Shown: one piece after another, positions 11,335 through 20,999 of the stretch
Layout: every line of letters starts with the position of its first letter
How positions within the stretch are numbered: position 1 is the first letter of the stretch
Notes under the pieces: generated by a model
The model's database searches: none
Told to the model about the DNA's origin: nothing
What the model saw: only the letters and a program-made list of their open reading frames with translations
Assembly: GCA_025642075.2 (NCBI GenBank)
Contig: JAODUO010000564.1
Span: forward strand, 397,501-461,500
Origin: Ridgeia piscesae
Lineage: Eukaryota; Annelida; Polychaeta; Sabellida; Siboglinidae
Length of the DNA: 64,000 bases
Direction: 5' to 3'
Made by a program: the position numbers and the translations under genes

Positions 11335-11706
11335 TCAGTCGTGTACATTGTTACCATTTGTGTATTGTGTAATGTTAGTGTAGGCCAGTTTTATCTTTTG
11401 CTGGCCTACCATTGACATTATTGCTCTGTTGATTGCACGAGTGAGTGCATCTCCTCCAGGGTAGTACCCTGCATCTATTTGTCCCACGTAAGTCGAACCA
11501 TCTGAATCAATGACGAAGAGAGAAGTGTCATCTTCTCTCACGTTGTACCAACTGTGCAGGTATTGAATCTCAACCAACCCGCATCCCCACTGACTGGACA
11601 GACTGATTGGTATTGGCAAATTCGTGTTATAGTGGGTCAACATGTTGTCGGGGTGTAAGTCAGCGGATGTGTTGTTGGGTAAAGTCAAATAAAAGTCAGA
11701 CGGCAT
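11335..11706 (-). CDS. Polinton-associated protein, 'DFYLTLPNN' family, 3' truncated
   Basis: A 123-codon frame starting ATG at 11,706. Its beginning (SDFYLTLPNNTSADLHPDN) and the later block LVEIQYLHSWYNVRED are typical of a protein that sits next to the integrase in animal Polintons; its role, perhaps structural, is not established. The start overlaps the end of the upstream membrane-protein frame by 11 bp, the compact spacing of virus-like elements. The frame ends early just where the RTE-like LINE begins, so the 3' part has been lost or shifted. Confidence 0.6.
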   Translation of the reverse strand: MPSDFYLTLPNNTSADLHPDNMLTHYNTNLPIPISLSSQWGCGLVEIQYLHSWYNVREDDTSLFVIDSDGSTYVGQIDAGYYPGGDALTRAINRAIMSMVGQQKIKLAYTNITQYTNGNNVHD

Positions 11707-11998
11707 GCTGTTTCAATGTCAGGTTGGGCAACGGGTACCCTAGATAACTGCTCAACAAAGTCGTCCACAGATTAGAGTTACCGTCGGTTTTAGTCAGGTT
11801 GTAAATACTGACCACTATCACAGTATACAGCACGATGACTTGACAAAAGAAGACGATTTCCGCTTTGGGACACGAACTTCCAAACAACACCCAACGTTTG
11901 CTGGTACTTCCGTTGTCTTCGACGGTGTCTGCGATAGTAACCATCACCTCTGTCGTAACGTCCATAGCAAGAATGGGCGTACGAGCGACGTCCGTCAC
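11696..11998 (-). CDS. Polinton-associated single-span membrane protein
   Basis: An open frame of up to 100 codons with one strong membrane segment (IVFFCQVIVLYTVIVVSIYN) followed by a conserved tail LWTTLLSSYLGYPLPNLTL. The first ATG in frame is about 12 codons in; an upstream GTG is also open. It lies directly after the integrase stop, overlapping by 4 bp, and overlaps the next frame by 11 bp. Proteins of this look recur beside Polinton integrases; function unknown. The frame is intact, though its neighbours are broken. Confidence 0.6.
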   Translation of the reverse strand: MTDVARTPILAMDVTTEVMVTIADTVEDNGSTSKRWVLFGSSCPKAEIVFFCQVIVLYTVIVVSIYNLTKTDGNSNLWTTLLSSYLGYPLPNLTLKQHAV

Positions 11999-12995
11999 CC
12001 TTTATACGCGACCAATGACGCCTTGTCCATCCAGCTGTTAAACGACTCGGGATAGCCTAACCATTTGACTAGGACCTGTATCTTTCTCCCAAGCTTGCGC
12101 TGCTGCAACACTTTCTCGATACGATACACTTTTTCTTTTGTTACTACCACTTTCTGGAGTTCTTGTTCGTAAAACGTACCCTCTATATGCGTGCCTTGGT
12201 TGTCGATCCAACGATAAACCGGTGGATCCGTGCGATGCACTGACTTAACAGTACATATCTCGTCACTCCAGTTGGGTAAGTAACCTTTTTTGAATTGCCT
12301 CTTGGCTTTACTGATATGAACGCGATCGTCGACTTTTAAACCAGGTTCGACTGTGCCGGGTCTTTCGTTTCCGTACAATCGCTGCCACACCTCTTCTTGG
12401 TTGACGACGTTCACTTTCACCGGTGGCATACCGACACTACGGTGATAACTGGCGTTGCACGAATCCACGAGATGTTGTAGCACGTCTAGGTACCTCAACG
12501 TCTGATATTTCATGAAATATCTCCACATACGGGTCTTGAGAGTACGATTAAATCGTTCAACGATGCAAGTTTGGTCTCTTCGTTGCGTGTAGTGAAATGA
12601 CGGATGCCTTTTTCTTTCAAAATATCTTGCTATTGCCTATTCAGAAACTCGTTTCCTTTGTCCGTTTGCATTTTCTGTGTTCCATCGTTGTTCCTTAGCA
12701 GGCGACGAAATGTGAGTGAGGATGTCGACTTGTTTTTCAAAGGAACATACCAGGCTTTCTTCTAGAATACGTCAGTGTCGGTTATAAGGCAGGTGTGGCC
12801 GTCGTTGTACCGTTTCAAACGCGACAAGTCGCCTAGATCGGCATGCAATTGGTTATTTATACCACCCACAACAACACGTCGACGTCTGAATCGATAGCTC
12901 ACAGATTTGTATAGAGTGTACGTGTCTTGTTCCGACAACCATCGCTTCACCTCTTTCGCCGACGCCCCCAAAGCTGGGTGGGAAGCACGACGCAA
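11995..12995 (-). pseudogene. Polinton retroviral-type integrase with C-terminal chromodomain, broken
   Basis: The N-terminal part lies in 12,762-12,995 (block WLSEQDTYTLYKS and the first catalytic Asp in HADLGDL). The central part, in a different frame (12,530-12,760), keeps the second Asp (QTDKGNEFLN) and, after another shift, the Glu in VERFNRTLKTRMWRY. The open C-terminal frame 11,995-12,528 carries YHRSVGMPPVKV, the SH3-like DRVHISKAKRQF and a chromodomain end (VLVKWLGYPESFNSW). All three DDE residues can be traced but in three frames, so no active enzyme is made. The enzyme would insert the element's linear DNA into the host genome. Confidence 0.85.
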
Positions 12996-13131
12996 ACGAT
13001 CGATCCCGCTTTAACTCCCGGTTTGTGTCGGGTCGTAATAAATGCTATTTAAAATACGGCTACCCGAAAGTGTCTTCTCATCTACGCGACCAGCCATGGC
13101 GTAATGACATCGTGATGTAGAGCGCCATTGT

Positions 13132-14055
<924 letters not shown>

Positions 14056-14073
14056 TTCGTCGTCGAGGCGTCA

Positions 14074-14516
14074 CATAATATTTTTCCAATAGGATTGGTG
14101 GAAAGTGGCTGCGATGGAATGGAATCCAACATACGGGGATCGACCAACGCCCTTTTCTTTGCGTACTCCATAGCGGAATCCGTACGACTGAAGCATGCTA
14201 ATATACAATGGAGCAAAAAGTGACCTGGCTAACGGAGCTAACAGGGCCAAAACAAAACCACATTTCTGTAGAATACGTTTCCTCTCGTGTAAAGTAGTCT
14301 TCCTTTTTACCAAAGCTCGCAGGTCCTTCTTCTACCATCGCAATGTTCCCTTCTGACTTTTCGTCAATGGTACGTTCCCTTTTAAGATGTTGTGAGCAAA
14401 TGTTGGACCAGATCCCCATTTCCCTTCTCGATGATGGCACTAGCTAATGCAGGGTCAGTCTTAGCAAGGAGACAAAGGCACAACCTGTTTCTCTTCTGTC
14501 GGGCCAACATATGGAT
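14074..14516 (-). pseudogene. Polinton small basic protein relic (right copy)
   Basis: The start region RQKRNRLCLCLLAKTDPALA matches the left copy at 4,567. After a frameshift it continues as NILKGNVPLTK, a stop, then basic KKDLRALVKRKTTLHERKRI and a hydrophobic CGFVLALLAPLARSLFAPLY. The basic-then-hydrophobic plan is familiar from small Polinton proteins placed after the ATPase. At least one nonsense codon and one small deletion are present. Confidence 0.6.
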
Positions 14517-14539
14517 GGAATATGATGGAAGTGACTAAG

Positions 14540-15090
14540 ACGTGTTTCTATTGATGTATTGGGAATGTAAGCGTACTGGTACGTTCCAGAGGCAGGTATG
14601 ATATTCTTTCGTAGGCGCAAGTGTTCCGTTGTGGACTGTTTTAAGTCGACGAATAGCCGTGAGGTACGGACGTTGCGTCTCTGTATGCCTCTTGCATGTA
14701 TTTTACACGACCCGGATACATCTGTTTCGCTAAATTGCCTACTTGTGTGTTGTCTTGAGGATTCTTGAAGAGAACCATGTATTGCGCGTTTATGCTAATG
14801 TTGCGACTCTCTTTCCCTTTTGGAAATCAATTTTGCACCGAATATATAACCGACGTGTTGCAGTGGTGACTCTTCTTCGTGAACAGTTTGGTCACCCTCT
14901 CGTCCGTTTCCGACATGAGGTCGTCGATGACCACCAAGTGTCTATTCTTAGAATCGAAAGACGACAAATCGGGTAGACCCTCGACACATTCTAAGTTCGG
15001 ATGTATGACAGAGAGGGTGGAATACAATGGCTGCTATTCTCCGTAACACCACGTGATCTATTTTGGGTGGTAAGTTTACCAGTGTGTGGG
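14540..15090 (-). pseudogene. Polinton packaging-ATPase relic (right copy)
   Basis: Begins near 15,090 with a decayed equivalent of the PPEKITW block, then an open stretch 14,827-15,027 containing GLPDLSSFDSKNRHL, the Walker-B LVVIDDLMSETDERVTKLFT and SHHCNTSVIYSVQN. It continues with breaks through NPQDNTQVGNLAKQMYPGRV. The P-loop half is missing here too. Gene order to its right on the minus strand (ATPase, small basic protein, IVDLVND protein, integrase, membrane protein, DFYLTLPNN protein) fits one Polinton. Confidence 0.75.
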
Positions 15091-15211
15091 AACACACAAC
15101 CAACCAAAAAAATTTGCTCATATTTATTAAACCAAACAACAACTTTATGTATTTAGAGGTCATTCCCAAAGCTGCTACCTACGTTAAACATTATGTCGCC
15201 GTCGCTCTGCT
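15091..15211. repeat. dispersed module shared with 25,430-25,530
   Basis: GTATTTAGAGGTCATTCCCA and the following GTTAAACATTATGTCGCCGTCGC recur in the same orientation at about 25,460-25,525. Confidence 0.6.
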
Positions 15212-15386
15212 CTTCTGATGCCTTAATGAGATATGACCATGGTACGTGTCAACATGCGTCGAGAGACCCTGATCTCGGCATCTCAGGCATTGTCAGTAAC
15301 GATGAAGATGCATGCATCCTGTCAGAGGATGGTAATGAAACATACCTATGCATATCCCTGATGAAGGAAAACTATCAACGACACTG
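15212..15386 (+). repeat. 175-bp perfect direct duplication, copy A
   Basis: Identical to 16,620-16,794 by reading base for base. It stays open in one frame (includes ISGIVSNDEDACILSEDGN). It may be a duplicated exon; no splice borders are clear and the product is not recognised. Confidence 0.85.
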
Positions 15387-15393
15387 TCTGACT

Positions 15394-15525
15394 GTGCCGA
15401 AAATTTCCAACCAATCACAAACGAGTGTGCCGAAAATTACGAACCAATCACAAACAAGTGTGCCGAAAATTACAAACCATTCACAAACGAATGTGCCGAA
15501 AATTACCATCCAATCACAAACGAGT
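15394..15525. repeat. 33-bp minisatellite with CCAAT boxes, 4 units
   Basis: Units start at 15,394, 15,427, 15,460 and 15,493, each with GTGCCGAAAATT followed by CCAATCACAAAC. Unit 3 has CCATTC instead of CCAATC. The same unit, inverted, makes up the promoter-like array at 25,676-25,770. Confidence 0.85.
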
Positions 15526-15559
15526 GGTCGTTAGGGTCACGTGGGTGTGCACGTCGCAC

Positions 15560-16130
15560 ACTCACAGTGACGACGGTCGACGGTCAACATCTCCTACACC
15601 TTCAGCTGACGCGGTGACTTACCGTAGTGTAGTACAGACATCAACCGACTGCGCTGATCGGGACAGCAAGCTTCGCTAGAAAGACATGCGCCGTGTTGTA
15701 CCCGCACTGGACATGCAGCACCAGGTATGTAACCAAACTAGGTATTTAGGTTTGTTAATCGCATACATGGGAAAGCGGACACACTGCATATGGCGCTGCT
15801 TTAGTTATGTTTAGTATAATTTTAAAAAGACACAGTATCTAATAACCTTCTACCTTCCTCCCTCCAGTTGCATTAGCCCAGTTACATACGATAGATAGAA
15901 AACAATAACATTGTACAAGGTGGCCTACACGAGGAACGTGAAGAAAGTGACCCAAGTGGCCTACGTGCAGAACGTGGCGATTATATTTGACCTTAACGTT
16001 GACCTTTGTTTTTTGGTTTTCTACCCTTCCTCCGCAACAGCCAATCAAAACCCTTCTTCATCCGCAACAGCCAATCAAAACGCTCGCCAGGATCGACTAT
16101 TGACTATTTTAAAAAGTAGTTTAAAAATAA
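15560..16130 (+). repeat. composite-repeat module with mini-exon
   Basis: Matches 26,640-27,060 and 35,400-35,900 directly and 30,180-30,660 inverted. It holds a start codon with three further codons at 15,713-15,724 followed by a GTATGT donor, and a pyrimidine-rich acceptor ending CAG at 15,867. The next bases read LH-stop, so no longer protein follows. A tandem AACAGCCAATCAAAAC occurs near 16,035-16,080. Confidence 0.6.
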
Positions 16131-16139
16131 GAGACACGT

Positions 16140-16380
16140 ATTTTTGGGGTATTAGCTGAAGACATACCAGTCAGATGGATCCACTTGTTCTTTGACCTAG
16201 TTTGTAGTTCACCACATATCAACAAAGGCCATTACATGATCTGTAACCCTTTTCAACATAATGTTTGATATAAAACGCACGAATTTGGATTGTACTAGTT
16301 CGTGACCTGTCCACAAGGGGCGCCACAAGTTCGTCAACTAACCGCTAGGGGGCGCCATATGGCTTTTAACCTTGCCGTGT
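16140..16380. repeat. composite-repeat module with GGCGCC motifs
   Basis: Matches 27,110-27,330 directly and 28,060-28,300 inverted, with shared TTTGACCTAGTTTGTAGTTCA. It contains the CTCF-like site listed separately. Confidence 0.6.
16342..16356 (+). promoter_or_regulatory. CTCF-like motif
   Basis: CCGCTAGGGGGCGCC closely fits the animal CTCF core (CCNCTAGRKGGCGC type). The call is motif-only. Confidence 0.4.
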
Positions 16381-16619
16381 GACCTTTGACCTTGGCCTTT
16401 GGCATTCCTCCGGGGGAATTCCGCCGCGCCAAGTGTGCGTTGATAAGCACATACATTACTAGTATCGTAAACCGACACATAGGTATAGACGTCTTAGGAG
16501 TGAACCAAAAGCACGAGAGCGCTGTGAACACTATTCTTCCGTGGCAGTTGTATTTACGAATGACCCACGAAAATGTCACGGATCTCCAAGTCGTTAAACT
16601 ACACTAAACACAGTCATGA

Positions 16620-16794
16620 CTTCTGATGCCTTAATGAGATATGACCATGGTACGTGTCAACATGCGTCGAGAGACCCTGATCTCGGCATCTCAGGCATTG
16701 TCAGTAACGATGAAGATGCATGCATCCTGTCAGAGGATGGTAATGAAACATACCTATGCATATCCCTGATGAAGGAAAACTATCAACGACACTG
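16620..16794 (+). repeat. 175-bp perfect direct duplication, copy B
   Basis: Exact match to 15,212-15,386. The flanks differ on both sides. The segment before it (16,386-16,607) holds an open frame that is not recognised. Confidence 0.85.
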
Positions 16795-17048
16795 ACTGAC
16801 ATTGCGCCATCTGGCGTAGTTTCAAAGATCATAACATCATTTTGCATCGTCTCAAATCAGCACATTGTATATGATTCGGTGACTGTGCACATCGCACAGT
16901 GTCACACCAGAACATTGCACCGTTTCATGCCAGCACATTGCACCAGACAGGACTGCACATAGTGTCGAACCTACGGATATCAGTCCTCTTGCTTACGATA
17001 CAGTAAGCAGCCCAGCCAGTGCGACGCTGAAACCACTAACACCCCCAG

Positions 17049-17485
17049 ATGTCCGCGCAGCTACAGTCAATCGACGCATTCAAATCGGCTGCAGCTTCCG
17101 GCAACGAACAAGTTGCAATGGATATGTTGTTTTCCGATGAGTGCGCCAACGTTAATGCGCATGACAATAATGGTCGGACATGCAAACACTGAGCAGGGAA
17201 TTATGGTATGATGCGTTTGGCTGAATTACTGATGTGTAGGGCCGACATTCACATAGATGTACCTGACGACAACGGCGACACGGCAACGATCCTGGCGCGA
17301 ATATCAGCCACGCGTCTGTCGCCATGCTGATGTTTGGAACTGGACGTAACGCAACAGTTGCCAGCGAACTTGGGCAAATGCTTGCACAGAGAGTCGCCGT
17401 GCACGAGATGATGAAGAAAACAGTGCCACTTCTGTCACCGGACACGATGAACGCCACCGACAAAGAGGGCAACACTCCGCTATAG
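17049..17485 (+). pseudogene. ankyrin-repeat protein relic
   Basis: GC-rich stretch opening at ATG 17,049 directly after CCCCCAG, which could also be a splice acceptor. The frame gives an ankyrin-like helix pair (FKSAAASGNEQVAMDMLFSD), the loop NVNAHDNNGRT, then a TGA. It resumes with LAELLMCRADIH and DDNGDTA, shifts frame, and ends with NATDKEGNTPL and TAG. Spacing of the N-N-G-T loops is that of 33-residue ankyrin repeats. Two stops and one frameshift rule out a full protein. The source gene is unknown. Confidence 0.6.
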
Positions 17486-18170
17486 GGCGTGCAAGTCTCG
17501 CGCGCGAAAACGAGGCTGGGAGCAGTTGGGGGCAGGAGGTCCATATACTCCATGTTAACATATAGGACTTTGTTTTGGTCGTAATAATCGAACTGTCCCG
17601 AAATAGCATATTTCAGTTATATTGTCCGAAGGATTATTACAAGCAGAAGCAGTGGAACATTTTGCCGGTGACAATGATCACGGAAATCATGAATTTTAAT
17701 CGATTATTATGGTGGTTGCCATGGCAATAGCGGCAAGTACTTGTGTTTGGCGATCTTGACTAATAATGAAGAGTGCCAGTTTTTCCGCAATACGACCTGT
17801 TTGGGCCAAACGTATACATATGTTATGACTATGGGCATTTAGACAACATGTCAGATATAAGTGCTTATCGAAACCACAACGTACAGCAATGTAAAACGCA
17901 AATCCCGTAAAAGACACATACAGCCTAGCATCGTGTCGATTATCTGCACTACGTAAATCGCTATGTGCCTATGATAGTGTGATAAACTCAATATTAAATC
18001 GGACATTTAAGATAAGAAACGTATAACACAAGATATTTATGGACTGATTTTCCTAGTATTCATCAGTCGGAAGCTACAACTGTCATCCATCGTTAGAATA
18101 TTATTCTTGTGTCCAGTCCCCAATTAGTCTCGCTTAGTCCCCGATAAGCTCCAGTCGCGCGGAGTCACGC
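17486..18170. other. no feature seen
   Basis: AT-richer than its flanks. No coding signal, repeat or RNA gene recognised. Confidence 0.5.
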
Positions 18171-18560
18171 CATGTATCGTGACCCACTTGCAGGCCCTAT
18201 TGTGCAGTACCATCCACCACCATTACTGCGATATGCACATCCTGTTTCAGAGCTGTGTCGTCCTTGACTTACCCGTGTTCCAAGAGGGAGGCCGTCGACC
18301 TCTCCACTGCGTGTGCGATTCCCACCGTTGTCAAGCCGCTGACGTACCTGATGTCATCGCTGCTCGCCCGCGGATGCACGCCGTTAGCGTCAATTCCATA
18401 TCCGCTAAAAGTGTGACCGCCCTCGGTTACGCGCGTGATCATCCAAGCAAGTACAACAGAAACATTGACGGCAATTTGCCGACTGCGGACGGCAAGCGAC
18501 ACTTGTGATTGCAGCGTACCGTCGACAAGGTGCGAATGTTATTGTTCCGTGGTGCTTAGA
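18171..18560 (+). pseudogene. second ankyrin-like relic
   Basis: Another GC-rich island. One frame holds a GGRRPLHCVCD block like the TPLHxAC core of ankyrin repeats, then VTALGYARDHPSKYN. A neighbouring frame gives LLARGCTPLAS, so frameshifts are present. It probably belongs to the same dead gene as 17,049-17,485. Confidence 0.4.
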
Positions 18561-18599
18561 CGGATAATAATAGATCGACTACTCACGTCACGTTCAAAT

Positions 18600-19190
18600 G
18601 CGTATGAGGACATTGCCGTGAGAAGTGCCTCAACAAGAAGAAAAAGCAACCCGTGACATAAAATTGGTGTTATACGACATGACACATATACGTACACAAT
18701 ATATGTGCAATCATCAACGTGTTTGGAATGACGCGAGAGACAATCCCATATATTACACAGAATTGATGTTATGTGATGCTGTGTCTAAATGGTATGTAAA
18801 CTATACTTAGATAATTATAACATTTCATTCGCGAGACCGCGTGACCAAGAAGAAAAAAGCCAATCCGCGTTGTTATGTGACATTGCACATAGAGGGATGT
18901 GTATGCGAACAGAGCCGTGTTATTTGTGGACTCATATAATTATTCTGCTCCGTCACCGAGATCACATCAACAAGAGACAATTCGTGATGTCACATGTCAT
19001 ATGTGTGCGAACAATACCTTGAACACATTTCATTAGCGTGGTCATCTCGCCAAGAAGAAGAGAGATAATCCGTGATGTCACATGTCATATGTGTGCGAAC
19101 AATACCTTGAACACATTTCATTAGCGTGGTCATCTCGCCAAGAAGAAGAGAGATAATCCGTGATATTACATGACATTGTATGACAAATGT
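18600..19190. repeat. 88-bp tandem repeat (two perfect units plus decayed ones)
   Basis: Units begin with GTGATGTCACATG at 18,984 and 19,072, and a third, partial unit at 19,160. Older copies carrying AAGAAGAAAAAG and CGTGACAT pieces extend left to about 18,620. Confidence 0.85.
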
Positions 19191-19199
19191 GCGTTAATA

Positions 19200-19541
19200 A
19201 CGTAGTTTTGTTTATACATAATAGTACAATGGCTTTGCGTAATGTTATTGTAAACTGAAGTGTTAGGTTCATGTGTTAGCGAAGCGTAGTTTAGTGTAAT
19301 ATAGTATAGTATAATGTTATTTATAAAATATTGTAATGTAATGCCAGTATATGTTAATGTCGTGTAGTGTATTGTATCGTATAGTATAATATATTGGCAA
19401 CATGTTGTCAATTATAATATATATTAATGTAATGCCTTTATTTATGTGTAATGTAGTTGTGTAATCGCAATGTTTCATGTAAATATTATTATAATTTATG
19501 TAATTATGTTATGTTAGTGTGTTTTTCTCGATGGGAAATTA
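19200..19541. other. AT-rich spacer
   Basis: TAGTGTAAT-type low-complexity sequence with no gene. Confidence 0.5.
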
Positions 19542-19796
19542 TTATTCAAATGTGTTGGAAGTCTTTATAAGAAGAAGAAATGTGATTAGCGTTAACACAT
19601 CATCAGGATGGAAGAATGTGGTAGGCCAGGACCCACTCAGGTAGCATAATCGTTCCAGATTAGCTAGTCGGGGCAACGCTCCCTTTGTTAGGTATATAAG
19701 GGCTGCAAGTACTGTACACGGTGCTGTTACAGTGAATAAATACCTACGATGCAACGTATAATCGTCACCATACAAGGCCGTCGCACTAGCAGTCAT
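19542..19796 (-). CDS. unrecognised open frame with hydrophobic segments
   Basis: 84 codons from ATG 19,796 to the stop at 19,542, with two hydrophobic stretches (TVLAALIYL and LTLITFLLLI). The part upstream of this ATG is only microsatellite translation. No family recognised; it may be chance. Confidence 0.2.
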   Translation of the reverse strand: MTASATALYGDDYTLHRRYLFTVTAPCTVLAALIYLTKGALPRLANLERLCYLSGSWPTTFFHPDDVLTLITFLLLIKTSNTFE

Positions 19797-19830
19797 TCCG
19801 ATGTAATAGGTGTGTGAAGTAAGGATGACG

Positions 19831-19833
<3 letters not shown>

Positions 19834-19914
<81 letters not shown>

Positions 19915-19933
19915 CGAGAGAGAGAGAGAGAGA
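19834..19933. repeat. (TA)n(GA)n compound microsatellite
   Basis: TA dinucleotides to about 19,875, then GA with small interruptions. The same RPA-exon plus CT/TA arrangement occurs at 40,985-41,163. Confidence 0.95.
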
Positions 19934-20345
19934 ACTTCGGAGAACGGACGTAGAACGTGCAGAGGTCGATACTTCGTCGCCAGTTTGAGGTTAGGTATGA
20001 AACACGCACGCACGTTGTCTAATGCAGAACATCTACATGAGAGACGTAGTTGGTGTAGCCTTTTATTTGAGTTTTCTGAATGGAGAGAGACATGCGTGTC
20101 CTTATTAAAGTGTTCTGCTTGTGGGTCTGTAAGGTGTTATCCATAACAGAAACGTGTTTTGCATTGACGTCTAATAGACTGGCCATACACCGGTCGAATA
20201 AGGTCATCCACATATAAGTAAGTGACCAGTGACTGACTCGACGAAGACTATTCTGAAGGGAATGTATGTGTTTAAACAGGGTGTCTTTCGCAAAAGTGTT
20301 TGCCATTGTTTTCAACAAGCGTAGGCTTCGTGCAGTACGCACCTT
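19934..20345 (-). pseudogene. RPA70 C-domain-like gene relic (copy e)
   Basis: The open frame 20,019-20,342 carries MTLFDRCMASLLDVNAKHVS and a beta-strand-like LIRTRMSLSIQK, the same blocks as the better preserved copy at 25,852. The zinc-ribbon and LVRV part is out of frame. Below it, after a decayed acceptor, come the last-exon words (TGDEVSTSARSTS). No partner copy in the opposite orientation is seen nearby, unlike the other copies. Confidence 0.55.
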
Positions 20346-20999
20346 CGTCAGAGAGAATGATTTTGCAATACGCTAGTTACCGTTAGACTTTGTAAGATTG
20401 TTGCAAGAAAGCTATTTTTTTAGCTTCAGCACACTTGTTTACTGTTATTTTTTACCTATGACCTTCCTCCTTTCTTCACTCCACTCCAGTTGCATTGATC
20501 CAATGCAAAACTCAAAAGTGTAGCATTGCGCACGGATGATCTAATATAGAAACACATCGTCTTATCCATCATTTGTTATGTCGGCACGGCTGAAGACGGC
20601 TGCATTATGATTGTGTCTCCTTGGTAAAGCGGAGCCTACTTTATTTAGGACCATCATCAACAAGATAACCGTGCCCAAACTTGCCTGGTTAATGTCACTA
20701 CGTCATAGATATGCTGTATTACGTTGTTGGTTTTATTTACTTGACTTGCCTTGTTAAGGTTAGTACGTCATAGTTACAATATGTTTCATTGTTTTTTGTT
20801 TACTTTATACTGCTGATTATATAGTAACATATAGGAAACCGAAATTTGTCTAGACTTGCATGCGTAGATGACAGTGCTACCTATAGTAGTGTTGCCCTTG
20901 CATGTCGCACAGTCGCAGGCAGGAGGAACGACGGTCAACATCCCCTATTCCAACAGCTGCAATGTGTCTTGCCGTGGTGTAGTATTAACCCCTCCCATA
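20346..20999. repeat. composite-repeat modules
   Basis: Contains the acceptor-type tract CTTCACTCCACTCCAG with TTGCATT (20,480-20,500), the GGTAAAGCGGA module (20,590-20,640) shared with 41,640 and, inverted, 44,500, and the AACGACGGTCAACATC module (20,930). No gene. Confidence 0.5.

Noticed and set aside
15394..15525. CRISPR-like array of 33-bp repeats
   Set aside because: Units abut without spacers and the genome is animal; it is a minisatellite.
16386..16607. 73-codon open frame on plus strand
   Set aside because: No domain, no start or splice context; lies between repeat modules.
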